In this document: positions 22,414 through 31,695 of the stretch, in pieces
Layout: each line of letters begins with the position of its first letter
Numbering within the stretch: the first letter of the stretch is position 1
Origin: Acidipila sp.
Lineage (GTDB): Bacteria > Acidobacteriota > Terriglobia > Acidiferrales > UBA7541
DNA length: 33,295 nucleotides
Assembly (NCBI GenBank): GCA_010365215.1
Contig: JAAFGT010000006.1
Span: forward strand, 134,663-167,957
Direction of reading: 5' to 3'
Program-made: the position numbers and the translations under genes
Notes under the pieces: model-generated
What the model was told of the DNA's origin: nothing
The model's database searches: none
The model's input: the letters and a program-made list of their open reading frames with translations, nothing else

Positions 22414-23961
22414 ATGCTAGGTCAAAGAAATTTATCCCCTGAAGAATATGTGGATATCTGGCGGCGCCGGAAACTGTGGCTGCTGGTTAGTGTGGTGTTC
22501 GGGACCTTAGCCGGATTCGGACTGACCCTGGTTCTCCCGGCGAGGTATACCTCGTCCACCCTGGTATTGGTGGAGCAGCCCAAGGTTCCGGAGAACATCG
22601 TCAAGTCCTCGCTAAACGACCCGTTGGGGCAGCGGCTGGCGTCGATGCAGGAACAGATCCTGAGCCGTTCGCGACTGGTACCGATGATCGAACGGTTCAA
22701 TTTGTACCCGGTGGAACAGCGCAAAAAGGTTCCCATGGAAGATTTGGTTGCGGAGATGCGCAAGAACATTACCGTTGCGCCGATTAAACCACCAGCGGGA
22801 AGCAAGCCGGACGCGTTGCTGCCCGGCTTTACGATTGCGTTCACCGCGGAAGATCCAAAAATTGCGCAAGGAATTTGCCAGGAAATCACCTCCATGTTCA
22901 TCGAGGAAAATCTGAAGGTGCGCGAACAACGCGCGCAAGGCACTACCGACTTCCTGGTCAAACAGCTGGAGGAAGCCAAGCGTGATTTGGACCAGCAAGA
23001 CGCGAAGATGGCGGACTTCAAACGGCGCTACAGCGGACAGTTACCCGGGCAGGAAACAGGAAACACCAACGTATTGATGACCCTAAATGCACAATTGGAA
23101 GCAGCGACTTCGGTGCTGAACCGCACGCAGCAGGACAAGGCATTCTCCGAATCTTTGCTGGCACAACAAGTGGCGGCCTGGGAAGCCTCGCAGGCCGGAA
23201 GCAATCCGGTGACGATTGATCAGCAACTGACCATCCTGGAGGCCCAGTTGGTAACTCTGGAAGGACGATACACTCCGGATCATCCGGATGTAATCAAGGC
23301 GCGCGCCGATGTGGCCCAGCTTAAAAAGAAACGCGAAGAGGCGAATAAAGCCCTGGGCACAAAGACCGGGGACGGCAGCCAAAAGGCCAACCTGAGCGAG
23401 CCGCCGCAGATTCTCAATTTGCGGACGCAGATCCATCAGTACAAGCAGACCATTGAAGAGAAGACCCGGGATCAGCAGCGTCTCCAGCAGCAGATCAACA
23501 TTTACCAGGCTCGCGTGCAGGGCAGTCCGATGGTCGAAGAGCAATTCAAACAACTGACGCGAGACTACACGATCTCACTCAACAAGTATGACGAACTGCT
23601 GCAAAAAAAGAATTCCTCGGAGATGGCGACGGATCTCGAGCGACGCATGCAGGGCGAGCAGTTCAAAGTAATGGACGCGCCCAATTTTCCCGATGCCGCT
23701 TCATTTCCTAATCCTGTCTACTTCACGCTGGGTGGCCTGGCCGGAGGATTGGCTCTCGGATTTGGATTAATGGGGCTGCTGGAATTCAGAGATAAGGCCA
23801 TACGCAACGAGCGGGATATCGAGTTCTTCCTGGAATTGCCCACACTGGCTCTGCTGCCGGCCATAGGGCTGCAGGCTACCAACGATAGCGGTGGATTCTG
23901 GAAGTTCGGCAAGAAATCCGGCAACAGCGAGAGCGGCCGGACGATGGGACTCGAGGACTAG
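22414..23961 (+). CDS. Polysaccharide chain-length determinant (Wzz/PCP family)
   Basis: 515-residue inner-membrane protein that sets polymer length. A first membrane helix (about 21-42, LWLLVSVVFGTLAGFGLTLVL) is followed by the Wzz domain (YTSSTLVLVEQPKVPENIV), a long periplasmic coiled coil (about 180-400, with QLEEAKRDLDQQDAKMADF and repeated QQ-rich heptads), the Pro-rich VMDAPNFPDAASFPNPVYF segment and a second helix (about 435-458). It has no kinase domain; the ATPase and the BY-kinase are separate genes downstream. The Wzz-OMP-ATPase neighbourhood matches the PEP-CTERM locus chain-length protein. Starts seven bases after GGAAGG. Confidence 0.93.
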   Translation: MLGQRNLSPEEYVDIWRRRKLWLLVSVVFGTLAGFGLTLVLPARYTSSTLVLVEQPKVPENIVKSSLNDPLGQRLASMQEQILSRSRLVPMIERFNLYPVEQRKKVPMEDLVAEMRKNITVAPIKPPAGSKPDALLPGFTIAFTAEDPKIAQGICQEITSMFIEENLKVREQRAQGTTDFLVKQLEEAKRDLDQQDAKMADFKRRYSGQLPGQETGNTNVLMTLNAQLEAATSVLNRTQQDKAFSESLLAQQVAAWEASQAGSNPVTIDQQLTILEAQLVTLEGRYTPDHPDVIKARADVAQLKKKREEANKALGTKTGDGSQKANLSEPPQILNLRTQIHQYKQTIEEKTRDQQRLQQQINIYQARVQGSPMVEEQFKQLTRDYTISLNKYDELLQKKNSSEMATDLERRMQGEQFKVMDAPNFPDAASFPNPVYFTLGGLAGGLALGFGLMGLLEFRDKAIRNERDIEFFLELPTLALLPAIGLQATNDSGGFWKFGKKSGNSESGRTMGLED

Positions 23962-23972
23962 GAAACCTGACC

Positions 23973-24896
23973 ATGTATAAGAAGTTTTTTGGACTGCGAG
24001 AAAATCCCTTTAACGTGAACCCGGACCCGCGGTTCCTGTTTCCCACGCGGCATACCGAGGAAGCGCTGGCGGTGCTGACCTATGGCATCCAGAGCCGCAA
24101 GGGATTCATCATGCTCAGCGGCGAGGTGGGCACCGGGAAAACGACCCTGCTCAACAAGCTGTTGGACTGGCTGCATCGTGAAAACGTGGCCACCGCGTTC
24201 GTGTTCAACCCGCGGCTGAACGTCATGCAATTCATGGATTTCATGATGGCCGATTTCGGTATTGTCTGCGACTCGAAGATGAAGAGCCAAGTTCTGCTCA
24301 AATTGAATTCGTGGCTGCTCGAGCGTTACCGCGCCGGCGAGACGGCCGTGCTTATCGTGGACGAAGCCCAGAACCTGTCGCCGCAGGTGCTGGAAGAAAT
24401 TCGCCTGCTCACCAACCTGGAGACCTCCACCGAGAAGCTGTTGCAAATCGTGCTGTGCGGGCAGCCGGAGCTTGAACACAAGCTCAACCAGCCTCAGCTT
24501 CGCCAGCTCCGGCAGCGTATCACGCTACGCTGCCGCACCCATTCGCTTACGCCGGAGGAAACGGCCGGATATATCGCCGACCGGCTGCGTGTGGCCGGCG
24601 CGGACGGCGCGGTTATCTTTACACCCGAGGCCATCGACGCCGTACAGCAGTATTCCCGCGGCATCCCGCGAGTAATCAACCTGCTCTGCGAACACGGCTT
24701 GATCAGCGGATTTGTAGATCAGAAGCGACCCATTCAAGCTGAAACCATTACAGAAGTTGCGCGTGAATTTGATTTGCACGAAATTGATCCCATTGCCCAG
24801 CCCGTTACGGTTCAAACGAATGGCGAGAATGCCAGCCTGATGGAGGCGCTCCAAAATCTGGCTACTCTGGTCGATCGGCTGCGCCGGCCGAACTAA
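23973..24896 (+). CDS. GspA/ExeA-type AAA+ ATPase of the exosortase EPS locus
   Basis: 307-residue cytoplasmic ATPase beginning MYKKFFGLRENPFNVNPDPRF, the signature of the XrtA-associated (TIGR03015-type) and ExeA families. Walker A is GEVGTGKTT (50-58), Walker B is AVLIVDEAQNL, and the sensor region LLQIVLCGQPELEHKLNQPQLRQLRQRI is intact. The C-terminal helices (to about 280) are the lid. The protein ends without the peptidoglycan-binding domain found in ExeA. Gene start overlaps the ribosome binding site placed at the end of the chain-length gene, indicating a single operon. Its precise job in polymer assembly is not known. Confidence 0.9.
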   Translation: MYKKFFGLRENPFNVNPDPRFLFPTRHTEEALAVLTYGIQSRKGFIMLSGEVGTGKTTLLNKLLDWLHRENVATAFVFNPRLNVMQFMDFMMADFGIVCDSKMKSQVLLKLNSWLLERYRAGETAVLIVDEAQNLSPQVLEEIRLLTNLETSTEKLLQIVLCGQPELEHKLNQPQLRQLRQRITLRCRTHSLTPEETAGYIADRLRVAGADGAVIFTPEAIDAVQQYSRGIPRVINLLCEHGLISGFVDQKRPIQAETITEVAREFDLHEIDPIAQPVTVQTNGENASLMEALQNLATLVDRLRRPN

Positions 24897-24923
24897 GTCA
24901 GCGAATAACGAGAGAGGATTCCG

Positions 24924-25844
24924 ATGAGCCGTATCCACGAAGCCCTGAAAAAAGCGGAGCAGGAAAAGGCCCCCACATTGCCGGTTGGTGCAGGCAGCGC
25001 GGGCGGGATGTCGCATGCGGACCCGGTGACCGCGGAGCCCGTCCGTATCGCGGCACCGTCCATGGCCGCCGTGGCGATAGCACCTCCGGAACCGCTTGCC
25101 GGCGAATCCATGCTGGCGGCGGCGCGACGCCCAGCATGGCATGCCGACCCGACCAAACTGCTCTTTCTGAATCCACAGACCCAGGGATTCGGCGCCGAAC
25201 AATTACGCACGCTACGCTCGCGGCTCTACCAGATACGCGACCGGATGCCGCTCAAGACCCTGCTCGTCACCAGTGCGCTGCCCGCTGAGGGCAAAACTTT
25301 CGTGGCCGCGAATCTGGCGCAGACCTTTGTGCGCCAGCATGAACGCCGGATTTTGATCATCGACGCCGATCTGCGATGGTCGCGAATGCATGCCCTGCTG
25401 GGTGCTCCGGCCGATCCTGGCCTGACGGAATACTTGCAAGGCCACGCGACGGCGTCCGAAATTCTGCAGCGAGGTCCGCAGGATAACCTGTTCTTCATTC
25501 CCGGAGGAAAGTCCGCTTCCAACCCGGCCGAGCTTCTCCATTCCGGGAGATTAAAAATCCTGCTGGACAACCTGACGCCGCTTTTCGATTGGGTCATCCT
25601 GGATTCGCCGCCCGCCGTGCCCGTTTCCGATTCTGCGTTGCTCGCGGATTTGTGCGATGGCGTGCTGTTGGTGGTTCGCTCGGGGGTCACACCTTTCGAC
25701 GTGGCGCAAAAGATCAGCATGGAATACCGCGAAAAGCGCCTGGTGGGCGTGGTGCTGAATCGAGTGGACAAGCGGCAAGCCGACACGGCGTACGGGTACG
25801 GATATTACGATTACCCGCGCAATCCAAACGAAAATTTGAACTAA
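24924..25844 (+). CDS. BY-kinase-like tyrosine kinase (CpsD/CapB family)
   Basis: 306-residue P-loop ATPase of the bacterial tyrosine-kinase family. It starts MSRIHEALKKAEQEK, as exosortase-locus kinases often do, followed by a low-complexity Pro/Ala linker to about residue 70. Walker A is SALPAEGKT (117-125), Walker A' ILIIDADLR (143-151) and Walker B WVILDSPPA (223-231). The tail is a tyrosine cluster (AYGYGYYDYP), the expected autophosphorylation site. It has no membrane helices, so it should be activated by the chain-length protein at 22414-23961. GAGAGGA lies five bases before the ATG. Confidence 0.92.
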   Translation: MSRIHEALKKAEQEKAPTLPVGAGSAGGMSHADPVTAEPVRIAAPSMAAVAIAPPEPLAGESMLAAARRPAWHADPTKLLFLNPQTQGFGAEQLRTLRSRLYQIRDRMPLKTLLVTSALPAEGKTFVAANLAQTFVRQHERRILIIDADLRWSRMHALLGAPADPGLTEYLQGHATASEILQRGPQDNLFFIPGGKSASNPAELLHSGRLKILLDNLTPLFDWVILDSPPAVPVSDSALLADLCDGVLLVVRSGVTPFDVAQKISMEYREKRLVGVVLNRVDKRQADTAYGYGYYDYPRNPNENLN

Positions 25845-25865
25845 GGCAATCGAGGCTAGGTCGAA

Positions 25866-27242
25866 TTGGTCAGGCTGTTCAACGTCTATTATCCGAAGCG
25901 CTTCCTCATCTTGTTGGGAGGCGAGGCGCTGCTATTGTCCTTGTCCTTTCTCCTGGCGGCGGTTCTGCGCCTGGGGGAAGATTCTTCGCTGGTGCTGAAC
26001 GACGAGAACGGCTACTTTAAAATCCTAGCGGTGACGGTTCTAGCTCTCCTCTGCCTCTATTATCTGGATCTTTATGATTATCAGAAACTGCGCACGGTCG
26101 GCGAAACCTATTTCCGCCTGCTGCTTTTCCTAGGCTGCTTTTCGTTCCTGTTGGCGGCGGTAAGCTATCTGTTTCCCGCGATCATTATGGCCAACGGCGT
26201 ACTGCTGCTCGGTTTGGGGATTTCCGGGATTTCCCTGCTGTCCTGGCGCGCCGCTTATGGCTGGATGCTTACCAAGCCCTATCTTCGCGAGCGCGTTTTC
26301 GTTTTGGGGACCGGGACGCAAGCCTCGTTACTGGTGGAATGTCTGCGCTCGCGTTCGGAGCTGGGTATGGAAGTGGTGGGATGGGCCGGCGAGGTGGGCG
26401 AGAGTGCCGGCACGCGCGAGCAACTGGGCAAGAATCTTCTGGCGGCTGCTGGAAATCGCGGACTGCATCGCATTGTCGTAGCGTTGTCCAACCGCCGCGG
26501 CACCATGCCGATGAACGAGCTGCTCGACCTGCGATTGCAAGGCGTGAAAATCGAGAACGCCGCGGACGTGCTGGAGCGAATCTCCGGCAAGATCGAGGTG
26601 GACGGTCTTAATCCCAGCTGGCTGATATTCGCCGAGGGATTCAACTTGAACTCGCCGATTCTCTTCCTGCGGCGAGTAAACTCTCTGCTCTACTCGCTGA
26701 TGCTTTTGCTCGTTTCACTACCGCTGATCCCGTTCATCATCCTGGCCATCAAGTTCGATTCGCCCGGAGCCGTGCTCTACCGCCAGAAGCGGGTCGGGAG
26801 GCTCGGGCACATTTTTAATTGCTACAAGTTTCGCACCATGCGTCCTGATGCCGAGGCGGATACGGGTCCCACCTGGGCAGGAGATGACGATCCGCGGATC
26901 ACCCGCGTGGGCCGCTTCCTGCGCAATACGCGCATGGACGAGATCCCGCAACTCATCAACGTGGTGAAGGGCGATATGGCCTTCGTCGGGCCGCGGCCCG
27001 AGCGTCCTGAATTCGTGGAGTGGCTCAGCCGGGAGATTCCTTTTTACAGTCTGCGTCACATCGTGCGCCCGGGCGTCACCGGCTGGGCGCAGATCAGTTA
27101 CCAGTACGGCGCTTCGCTCGAAGAATCGAAGGAAAAACTCCGCTACGACCTTTACTACGTAAAACATCTGTCCATGGCCTTTGACCTGTTCATTATTTTC
27201 CAGACCGTGAAGGTCATCTTGTTCGGCCGCGGTGCAAAGTGA
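25866..27242 (+). CDS. Undecaprenyl-phosphate sugar-1-phosphate transferase (EPS priming enzyme)
   Basis: 458-residue membrane protein that transfers a sugar phosphate to undecaprenyl phosphate to begin each repeat unit. The N-terminal half has about four to five helices and a CoA-binding-like fold (RERVFVLGTGTQASLL). The C-terminal catalytic domain (about 275-458) has a membrane-entry helix, then RQKRVGRLGHIFNCYKFRTM, the DDDPRITRVGRFLRNTRMDEIPQLINVVKGDMAFVGPRPERPEF block and GVTGWAQISYQYG. The layout is the TIGR03013-type sugar transferase of PEP-CTERM loci. The first possible start is TTG 25866, with AGG six bases upstream. The sugar transferred cannot be told from sequence. Confidence 0.93.
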   Translation: MVRLFNVYYPKRFLILLGGEALLLSLSFLLAAVLRLGEDSSLVLNDENGYFKILAVTVLALLCLYYLDLYDYQKLRTVGETYFRLLLFLGCFSFLLAAVSYLFPAIIMANGVLLLGLGISGISLLSWRAAYGWMLTKPYLRERVFVLGTGTQASLLVECLRSRSELGMEVVGWAGEVGESAGTREQLGKNLLAAAGNRGLHRIVVALSNRRGTMPMNELLDLRLQGVKIENAADVLERISGKIEVDGLNPSWLIFAEGFNLNSPILFLRRVNSLLYSLMLLLVSLPLIPFIILAIKFDSPGAVLYRQKRVGRLGHIFNCYKFRTMRPDAEADTGPTWAGDDDPRITRVGRFLRNTRMDEIPQLINVVKGDMAFVGPRPERPEFVEWLSREIPFYSLRHIVRPGVTGWAQISYQYGASLEESKEKLRYDLYYVKHLSMAFDLFIIFQTVKVILFGRGAK

Positions 27243-27324
27243 GAGCTCCACTTTCACGTCCGATGCCAGGGGCCAGCTTCCCGTGCGCTCTGCCTGCGGG
27301 CCGGGACTAGGAAGCCGGCAGCCC

Positions 27325-29283
27325 ATGTGCGGAATCTGTGGAATCTTCGATGCCCAAGGCGCGCTGCACGCGGGCGATCCGCTGGTGCGCCAGATGGCGG
27401 CTACGATCGCGCATCGTGGCCCGGATAACGACGGCTTTTACGAATCTCCGCATTGCGCCCTGGGCCATCGCCGCCTGAGGATTCTCGATCTCTCTCCGCT
27501 GGGCCACCAGCCGATGAGCAACGAGGACGGCTCCCTGTGGGTTTCATTCAATGGTGAAATTTACAACTATCTCGACCTGCGTCCGGAACTGGTCAACCGC
27601 GGGCATCACTTTCGAAGCCAAAGCGATACCGAAGTCATCCTCCATCTTTACGAAGATGAGGGCGAAGACTGCCTGCGGCAACTCAATGGCATGTTTGCCA
27701 TCGCCATCTGGGACCAGCGCCGGCGACGGCTTCTGCTGGCGCGCGACCGCTTCGGAAAGAAGCCGATCTACTATTACACCGACGGCCGGAGATTGTTGTT
27801 CGGCTCAGAATTGAAAGCCATCGTAGCCGATCCCAGCGTGCCCCGTGAGCTCGATCCGCAGGCCCTGGCCGATTATCTTTCGCTCGGCTACATCCCATGC
27901 CCGCGCACGATTTTCCGGGGCATCTCGAAACTTCCACCGGCGTCGTGGTTGTCAGTCGAAATCGATCCCTCGGGCGCGTCCGTGCGCCTGCGCGGTCCGG
28001 AGCGTTACTGGACGCTGCGCTACGCTCCCGACGCAACAATCACCGAAGAGGACTGCGTCTCTGAAATCCGGCGGCTCACGCGCGACGCTACGCGCATCCG
28101 TTTATTTTCCGACGTGCCCCTTGGGGCGTTCTTGAGCGGGGGGCTGGACTCCTCTGCGGTAGTCGCGATGATGGCGGAACTCAGCTCGAAACCCGTGGAA
28201 ACGTTTTCCATCGGTTTTGACCAGGCCAGTCATGACGAGTCGCGTTTCGCGGAGATCGTTGCACGGCGCTTCGGCACCCACCATCACAGCTTGCGTTGCG
28301 CGCCCGACGCGCTCGAGACGCTGCCTACCCTGGTTCATCACTTCGACGAGCCGTTTGCCGACGAATCGGCGATTCCCACCTACTACGTTTCAAAACTGGC
28401 GCGGCAGTACGTCACCGTGGCGCTCTCCGGCGACGGCGGCGATGAGGTTTTTGCGGGTTATTCCCGCTATGAAGAAGCGATGCGCCGCGATCGTGCCACG
28501 TCGCGGCTCCCGGGCGCCCTGATCCGCGGGATGTTCCGCATGGTCTCCGACATGGTTCCATCGCACCAACGAGGGTGGGGGGTTCTGCACCGCCATTCCC
28601 TCAACAACCTCGATGCCTACCTGGCGGACCTTTCCTTGTTCCTGCCGCGAGCGAAGGCGGCGCTGGCCGACCCGCGCGGCGTGCTGGCACCGGTTGAGCC
28701 CACGGCTGCGACCGACCTCGTTTTCCAGCGGCTGCGCCGGCTGGCGGCGGAAGCGGGCACCGATGATTTGCTCACGAAAATGCAATATACCGACCAGATG
28801 CTCTATCTGCCCGACGACATTCTGGTGAAGGTGGACCGCGCCAGCATGATCGTGGCCCTCGAAGCACGCGCTCCGTTGTTGGACTACCGCCTGGCGGAGT
28901 TTATGGCGACCGTCCCCGCTGCGCTACGGTTTCGCAACAACACAAAAAAATATCTCTTCAAGCGCGCCATGGAAGGAATCTTGCCTGCGGAAATTTTGCA
29001 GCGCTCGAAGATGGGATTCGCGGTGCCGTTGGTGCATTGGTTCCGCAACGAGTCCGCGGATTTCGCCCGCGATGTGCTGCTCTCCCCCACGGCGCGGCAG
29101 CGCGGATTGTTTCGCGAGCAGGAAGTGGAATACATCTTGAACTGCCACGCGGCCGGGCGGCGCGACCTTTCCCTGAAGATCTGGTCGCTGCTGTTTTTTG
29201 AGGTGTGGTGCCGCGAATGGCTCGACGACGCCCCCACCGCATCGGCTAGCGAAGTAGGAGCGACACGATGCGCCGCAATCTGA
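27325..29283 (+). CDS. Asparagine synthase-type amidotransferase of the EPS locus
   Basis: 652-residue class II glutamine amidotransferase. The start must be ATG 27325, because the next codon is the catalytic cysteine (MCGICGIF) that has to be at the mature N-terminus; the frame upstream to 27232 is not used. The glutaminase domain has RGPDNDGFY, SFNGEIYNY and SDTEVILHLYE. The synthetase domain has the PP-loop SGGLDS at 271-276 and LSGDGGDEVFAGYSRY. In exosortase loci the homologue is called TIGR03108 amidotransferase and is thought to amidate a sugar or other polymer unit rather than make asparagine. The flippase gene overlaps its end by 16 bp. The ribosome binding site is weak. Confidence 0.92.
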   Translation: MCGICGIFDAQGALHAGDPLVRQMAATIAHRGPDNDGFYESPHCALGHRRLRILDLSPLGHQPMSNEDGSLWVSFNGEIYNYLDLRPELVNRGHHFRSQSDTEVILHLYEDEGEDCLRQLNGMFAIAIWDQRRRRLLLARDRFGKKPIYYYTDGRRLLFGSELKAIVADPSVPRELDPQALADYLSLGYIPCPRTIFRGISKLPPASWLSVEIDPSGASVRLRGPERYWTLRYAPDATITEEDCVSEIRRLTRDATRIRLFSDVPLGAFLSGGLDSSAVVAMMAELSSKPVETFSIGFDQASHDESRFAEIVARRFGTHHHSLRCAPDALETLPTLVHHFDEPFADESAIPTYYVSKLARQYVTVALSGDGGDEVFAGYSRYEEAMRRDRATSRLPGALIRGMFRMVSDMVPSHQRGWGVLHRHSLNNLDAYLADLSLFLPRAKAALADPRGVLAPVEPTAATDLVFQRLRRLAAEAGTDDLLTKMQYTDQMLYLPDDILVKVDRASMIVALEARAPLLDYRLAEFMATVPAALRFRNNTKKYLFKRAMEGILPAEILQRSKMGFAVPLVHWFRNESADFARDVLLSPTARQRGLFREQEVEYILNCHAAGRRDLSLKIWSLLFFEVWCREWLDDAPTASASEVGATRCAAI

Positions 29284-30764
29284 CCCTGCAAGCCGGTCTG
29301 CTGACCGGAAGCCGGGCAGTAGGCCAGATTTTCAATGCGCTCTCCGGCATTTTCGTAGTTCGCGTACTCTCCCAGTTTGATTACGGAACCTACCGCCAGC
29401 TCATCCTGATGTGGAGCACGCTGATCCTGGTGGGCGACGCGGCATTTTCCCAGAGTCTCTACCAGTTCATCCCGGGGCATCGCGAGCAGGCGCGCAAATT
29501 CATTGGGCAGACTCTGCTGGTGACCATAGTCCTGGCGTTGGTGTGGACCGGCGGGCTGGTACTTTTGGCCGGGCCGATTTCCGGATTTTTCAAAAATCCT
29601 CAACTCGCCGAGCACATGCTTATCCTGGGCGCTTACCTGGGATTCAGCCTGCTGGCCAAGGCGCCTGAAACTGCATTGATCGCTCTGGAGCGGGTAGGCG
29701 CCGTAGCCTTGAATACCATGATTTTCGAAGGTATGAAATTTGCCCTTATGCTCTTTGTTCTGTATCGCGGTGACGGAATTACCTGGCTGCTGCGCGTTAT
29801 GGCGCTCACCGCCGCTTTGAAGCTGGCGCATCTGCTGTGGACTCTGCGCGATCAAATCTCGATCGCCCCAGCCGGCACCTTAACGTCACAGTTCCGTTAT
29901 TCCATGGCGCTCTGGCTTCCTGGACTGCTAAATATATCCGGGACTTATGCACACCAGTACATCGTGGGGTACTACTTCAACACCATCGAGTACGCGATCT
30001 ATGCAGTGGCGTGTTTCCAAGTGCCGCTGATCGGCGTGGTGGCCGCTTCTATCAACGAAGTCTTCCTGGTGCGCGCAACCGAGTATCACAAGACTAATCA
30101 ACGGGAAGAGCTTTTGAAAATCTGGCTGAGCGCCTGCCGCAAAGCACAGATGATATTCCTCCCCTCTACCATCGCGTGCGTCGCGCTCGCCGGGCCACTG
30201 GTGATTACGCTGTTTACGCGCCGGTATATTTCCAGCGTGCCGTTGTTCATGATCATGGTCACGGGACTGGCCTTCTACGGGTTCTTCCAGGATGGTATGT
30301 TGCGCGCCTACGGCGCCATGCGGGCTTACGCCTTATTCTATTTATTGCGTGTCGCGCTGGCTTTGGGACTGGGAATTGCGGGCGCCCGCTGGTTCGGGCT
30401 ATGGGGAGCGGCAATTTCCACCGTGGCCGCACTGGTGATTCTCAACGCTGCCCAACTATGGAAAGTGGCCGCGCTGCTGGAAGTTCCTTTTTCGCGCGTT
30501 CTGCCCTGGAAGGATATCGGCAAGATTGCGCTGGCCAGCGGCACCAGTGGGATACTAGCGAGGGTATGCGCGGGGCTGATTGCCCGCCCACCCATCGCAC
30601 TGATGGCAGGAGGCATCGTTTTTGGTGTTTCCTATCTGGCTCTTATCCGCATCCTGGAGCTGTTGAGTGCGGATGATACGCGCGAACTTGTCGACAACGT
30701 GCGCGCCGGTTTTAACCGTCTGGGAATCCTGCGCCCCGAAGTGTCCAGGCAGTCCCAGAACTAA
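29268..30764 (+). CDS. Polysaccharide flippase (Wzx/MATE-like)
   Basis: 498-residue membrane protein with about 12-14 hydrophobic helices spread over its whole length. It starts MRRNLTLQAGLLTGSRAVGQIFNALSGIFVVRVLSQFDYGTYRQL, the usual opening of the polysaccharide biosynthesis/flippase family, and has the amphipathic VASFQVPLIG-type segments (here VACFQVPLIGVVAASINEVFLVRA). It should flip the lipid-linked repeat unit across the inner membrane. The ATG lies inside the 3' end of the amidotransferase gene, seven bases after AGGAG, so the two are translationally coupled. No Wzy polymerase has been recognised in the window. Confidence 0.92.
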   Translation: MRRNLTLQAGLLTGSRAVGQIFNALSGIFVVRVLSQFDYGTYRQLILMWSTLILVGDAAFSQSLYQFIPGHREQARKFIGQTLLVTIVLALVWTGGLVLLAGPISGFFKNPQLAEHMLILGAYLGFSLLAKAPETALIALERVGAVALNTMIFEGMKFALMLFVLYRGDGITWLLRVMALTAALKLAHLLWTLRDQISIAPAGTLTSQFRYSMALWLPGLLNISGTYAHQYIVGYYFNTIEYAIYAVACFQVPLIGVVAASINEVFLVRATEYHKTNQREELLKIWLSACRKAQMIFLPSTIACVALAGPLVITLFTRRYISSVPLFMIMVTGLAFYGFFQDGMLRAYGAMRAYALFYLLRVALALGLGIAGARWFGLWGAAISTVAALVILNAAQLWKVAALLEVPFSRVLPWKDIGKIALASGTSGILARVCAGLIARPPIALMAGGIVFGVSYLALIRILELLSADDTRELVDNVRAGFNRLGILRPEVSRQSQN

Positions 30765-30835
30765 ACTGGTAATATTCCGGATATGCAAACCTATATGACT
30801 TCGCCGAAGTTAATGTCGACTGCTGGCGGGCTCAC
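30765..30835. other. Short spacer with a 13-bp inverted repeat
   Basis: The 71-bp gap holds ACTTCGcCGAAGT (30798-30810), a palindrome around a single base. It is followed by no T-tract, so it is not a terminator by the usual rules. It could be an operator, but its half-sites do not resemble the GGGAAAA palindromes at 18.9 kb. Confidence 0.3.
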
Positions 30836-31687
30836 ATGAACGATCTAAGTCGTGAGGAACGCTGGCAATCGGAGCGTAATTTCTTCGATTCTAACGCTGC
30901 GGTAACGAGCCGCAAACTTGCACCGACAGACCCGCTGGCTGTCGCACGCTATGGTGCCTCCCGCCCACGAAGGCGTTTTAACAAGGAATTCCGTTTCCGG
31001 GTTCTCGCGGATCTCCGTGGCAAGAAGGTATTGGACGTGGGATGCGGCGAAGGCAGCAACTCGATTCTGCTTACCAAGCTTGGAGCGGCAGTCACCGGCA
31101 TCGACATCTCCGCTGAATCCATCAAAGTTGCAGAGAAGCGGGCCCAACTCGACGGTGTGCACTCGACGATCCACTTTTTATGTGCGCCAGTTGAAATTGC
31201 CGACTTGGCGCCGCAATCGTTCGACATGATCTGGGGCGACGCCATTCTTCACCATTTGATCGCCGAGCTCGACATGGTGATGTCCCGCCTGGTCTCGTGG
31301 GCAAAGCCAGGCGCGCTTATGCTTTTTGCCGAGCCCGTCAATCTCAACCATACGTTGCGCCGAGTTCGATTCATGGTTCCGGTAAAGACGGACGCAACCC
31401 CCGATGAGCGGCCGCTCGAAGTGCAGGAGATCAAGATTATTCGCCGGCATTTGCACGACGTGAAGATTCGCCATTTTGCATTGCTGGGCCGGCTCGATCG
31501 ATTCATTCTGCCGAACCACAACTATGAACGCTCTGCGCTACCCCGGCGAGCGCTTTCTAACGCTATCGCAAGTGTAGATTACTGTCTGCTATCCCTTCCT
31601 TGGGTCAAGAATCTTGGAGGCACTGCGGTGATCTACGGGCATACGCAGCGATCACCTGGGCCACCTTCGGGCGGAAGCCCTCAGTAG
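30836..31687 (+). CDS. SAM-dependent methyltransferase (class I)
   Basis: 283-residue protein with a class I Rossmann-fold methyltransferase core. Motif I is VLDVGCGEG (residues 65-73), followed by GIDISAESIKVAEKRA and FDMIWGDAILHHL, which fit the UbiE/type 11 group. The first 50 residues resemble other EPS-cluster methyltransferases and contain no membrane helix. The C-terminus is Pro/Gly-rich (SPGPPSGGSPQ). Its location between the flippase and a glycosyltransferase suggests it modifies a sugar of the repeat unit. The acceptor is unknown. Confidence 0.85.
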   Translation: MNDLSREERWQSERNFFDSNAAVTSRKLAPTDPLAVARYGASRPRRRFNKEFRFRVLADLRGKKVLDVGCGEGSNSILLTKLGAAVTGIDISAESIKVAEKRAQLDGVHSTIHFLCAPVEIADLAPQSFDMIWGDAILHHLIAELDMVMSRLVSWAKPGALMLFAEPVNLNHTLRRVRFMVPVKTDATPDERPLEVQEIKIIRRHLHDVKIRHFALLGRLDRFILPNHNYERSALPRRALSNAIASVDYCLLSLPWVKNLGGTAVIYGHTQRSPGPPSGGSPQ

Positions 31688-31695
31688 GAGACTGA